From Sphingomonas sp. (GTDB lineage: Bacteria > Pseudomonadota > Alphaproteobacteria > Sphingomonadales > Sphingomonadaceae): a DNA stretch of 8,226 bases. The notes beneath the pieces are model-generated. The model ran no database searches. It was not told where the DNA came from and was given only the letters and a program-made list of their open reading frames with translations. Shown here piece after piece: positions 6,957 through 8,226 of this stretch (position 1 is the stretch's first letter; each line of letters opens with the position of its first letter). A program made the translations under genes and the position numbers. Location: positions 1 through 8,226 of the forward strand of contig JAJNQF010000293.1 of NCBI GenBank assembly GCA_021154945.1, written 5' to 3'.

Positions 6957-7748
6957 TCACAGACCACCGTAGCGGCGCTGGCGTTGGCCGAACGCCGCGA
7001 CAGCATCGGCAAGCGCTGCCGCATCGAAGTCGGGCCAGAGCGTGTCGACGAACAGGAGCTCGGCATAGGCCGCCTGCCACAACAGGAAGTTCGACAACCG
7101 TTGCTCGCCCGAGGTGCGGATCATCAAGTCGAGCGGCGGCAGATCGTGCGTGTCGAGTTCGGCCTCAATCGTGCCGACGTCGATGCTGGCAGGATCGAGC
7201 GTACCGTCACGGGCGCGTTCGGCAAGGCGGCGTGCCGCGCCCAACAGCTCGGCATGCGCGCCGTAGTTGAGCGCTATCGCGAGAATCGGACCGGTATTGC
7301 TCGCGGTCCGCGCGATCGCGTCGTCGACCATCGCGACCAGATCGGGCGAAAAGCTGTGATAGTCGCCGATCACGCGCAGCCGGACGTTTTCGCGCGCGAG
7401 TTCGTCGAGGTCGCTGCGGATGAAATGGCGGAGCAACCCCATCAGGTCGCGGACCTCTTCCGCCGGACGGCGCCAGTTCTCCGACGAGAACGCGTAGAGC
7501 GTCAGCGCCTCGATCCCCATCGCCCGCGCCGCCCGCGTCACTTTCCGCACGGCCTCGACGCCAGCCTTGTGCCCGGCGAAGCGCGGCAGGAACCGCTTCT
7601 TCGCCCAGCGGCCATTGCCGTCCATGATGATCGCGACATGGCGCGGGACTGCTCCGCCCGAAGGGACGGCAGCCAGCGGCGCAGTCGAAGGAGCCCCAGC
7701 CGAAGCCCCGGCCGAGGCCCCGGTTGAAGCGGCGCCGAACGCCCTCAC
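6957..7748 (-). CDS. uppS: isoprenyl transferase / (2Z,6E)-undecaprenyl diphosphate synthase UppS
   Basis: UppS adds isopentenyl diphosphate units in cis to farnesyl diphosphate to make undecaprenyl diphosphate, the membrane carrier for peptidoglycan and surface glycans. The 263-residue product carries the catalytic MDGNGRWA (42-49, Asp43 expected to bind Mg and diphosphate), FSSENWRRP (87-95) and the C-terminal IRTSGEQRLSNFLLWQ (210-225), followed by AAYAELLFVDTLWPDF. One conserved spot, usually YGGR before the next helix, reads YGAH (162-165). The first 34 residues are an Ala/Gly/Ser/Pro-rich extension ahead of VPRHVAIIMDGN, where many homologues begin, and are partly coded by 12-nt tandem repeats. 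The GTG at 7748 overlaps the frr stop as GTGA, and no other ATG, GTG or TTG is in frame before Met42 in the catalytic motif, so the extension is probably real. Family and orientation are certain; the exact product chain length is inferred. Confidence 0.96.
   Translation of the reverse strand: MRAFGAASTGASAGASAGAPSTAPLAAVPSGGAVPRHVAIIMDGNGRWAKKRFLPRFAGHKAGVEAVRKVTRAARAMGIEALTLYAFSSENWRRPAEEVRDLMGLLRHFIRSDLDELARENVRLRVIGDYHSFSPDLVAMVDDAIARTASNTGPILAIALNYGAHAELLGAARRLAERARDGTLDPASIDVGTIEAELDTHDLPPLDLMIRTSGEQRLSNFLLWQAAYAELLFVDTLWPDFDAAALADAVAAFGQRQRRYGGL
7689..7724 (-). repeat. three 12-nt tandem repeats in the 5' end of uppS
   Basis: Three consecutive units, ACCGGGGCCTCG, GCCGGGGCTTCG and GCTGGGGCTCCT, code for TGAS, AGAS and AGAP (UppS residues 9-20). 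They differ mostly at third codon positions, except in the last unit. Such in-frame repeats can change length by slippage without breaking the gene, here outside the catalytic domain. Confidence 0.65.
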
Positions 7749-8226
7749 TTGCCCAGGATTTCCTTTTCCTTGGCGGTCGCGGTCGCGTCGAGCTCGGCGA
7801 CGATGCCGTCGGTCAGCTTCTGCACTTCGGTCTCGTGACGCTTGCGCTCGTCCTCGCTGAACACGCCCTTCTTCTCGTCGGTCTTGAGCGAATCCATGCC
7901 GTCGCGACGGACGTTACGCACCGCGATGCGCGCCTTCTCGGCATATTGCCCGGCCAGCTTGGCGAGTTCCTTGCGGCGCTCCTCGGTCAGGTCGGGGATC
8001 GGCAGGCGCAGCGTCTGGCCGTCGACGATCGGGTTGAGGCCGAGACCGGCCGAACGGATCGCCTTGTCGGTCGGGCCGACGTTCGACTTGTCCCAGACCT
8101 GCACCGACAGCATCCGGGGCTCGGGCGCCGACACGGTCGCGACTTGGTTCAGCGGCATCGACGAACCGTACACCGTCACCATCACCGGATCGAGCAACGC
8201 GGTCGACGCGCGGCCGGTGCGCAGGC
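7745..8226 (-). CDS. frr: ribosome recycling factor (5' end beyond window)
   Basis: Frr works with EF-G to split the post-termination ribosome so its subunits can be reused. The visible 159 codons run from LRTGRASTALLDP at the right edge to the stop TGA at 7747-7745. LRTGRAS and the following VTVYGSSMPLNQVATV are family hallmarks, as are the beta domain (about IVDGQTLRLPIPDLTEERR) and the ARIAVRNVRRDG helix with its conserved arginines. The C-terminal half is the long charged helix of the three-helix bundle. Compared with the usual 185 or so residues, roughly 26 N-terminal residues lie outside the window, so the true start cannot be given; a TTG at 8197 within the conserved region is not the start. 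The last codons overlap uppS by four bases (GTGA). In related genomes tsf and pyrH precede frr, which cannot be seen here. Confidence 0.97.
   Translation of the reverse strand, partial: LRTGRASTALLDPVMVTVYGSSMPLNQVATVSAPEPRMLSVQVWDKSNVGPTDKAIRSAGLGLNPIVDGQTLRLPIPDLTEERRKELAKLAGQYAEKARIAVRNVRRDGMDSLKTDEKKGVFSEDERKRHETEVQKLTDGIVAELDATATAKEKEILGK

Noticed and set aside
6841..7080. 79-codon minus-strand frame spanning the uppS end, the repeat and the cdsA start
   Set aside because: It overlaps the conserved C-terminus of uppS in another frame and reads through the REP-like repeat. No ribosome binding site or motif supports it.
7651..7694. Inverted matches GCTCC/GGAGC and GACTGC/GCAGTC in the uppS 5' end
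   Set aside because: The two pairs are not nested, so they cannot form one hairpin. Matches of five or six bases are expected by chance.
6029..7727. Two plus-strand frames (6029-6862 and 6909-7727) opposite cdsA and uppS
   Set aside because: Both are antisense shadows, extremely rich in Arg, His and Gln, and cover genes with complete family signatures.

Overview
This window is an ordinary, highly conserved chromosomal block of a GC-rich Gram-negative alphaproteobacterium, most likely a sphingomonad (Sphingomonas or a close relative). Every gene I can support is on the minus strand. In transcription order, from the right edge to the left, they are frr (5' end cut off by the window), uppS, cdsA, dxr, rseP, bamA, skp/ompH and fabZ (3' end cut off). 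This is the classic envelope, lipid and ribosome-recycling cluster. I see no mobile element, phage, CRISPR array, RNA gene or new defence-type system.

Layout from right to left: frr occupies 8226-7745. uppS (7748-6957) overlaps it by 4 bases. A 112-bp gap (6956-6845) holds a REP-like inverted repeat, the only sizeable non-coding stretch. Then come cdsA (6844-6017), dxr (6020-4863), rseP (4866-3733), a 56-bp gap, bamA (3676-890), skp (890-228) and fabZ (218 to the left edge). Three junctions are 4-base overlaps of the form NTGA (GTGA, ATGA, TTGA), and bamA/skp share one base (TGATG). This points to one co-transcribed, translationally coupled operon. Four of the seven visible starts are non-ATG (uppS GTG, cdsA GTG, rseP TTG, bamA GTG).

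The genes fit together as follows. Frr recycles ribosomes. UppS makes the C55 lipid carrier and Dxr commits carbon to the MEP isoprenoid pathway that feeds it. CdsA makes CDP-diacylglycerol for phospholipids. RseP is the intramembrane protease of envelope stress signalling. BamA folds outer-membrane proteins and Skp chaperones them across the periplasm. FabZ dehydrates 3-hydroxyacyl-ACP in fatty acid synthesis.

The most informative features are: (1) lpxD, which in many proteobacteria lies between skp and fabZ, is absent, with only 9 bp between the two genes, consistent with sphingomonads that use glycosphingolipids instead of lipopolysaccharide; (2) the REP-like double hairpin between uppS and cdsA, followed by a T-tract and a TATAAT; (3) a long extracellular-loop insertion with a cysteine pair in BamA; (4) a low-complexity N-terminal extension of UppS coded by 12-nt tandem repeats. 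The long plus-strand open frames are shadows of the minus-strand genes.
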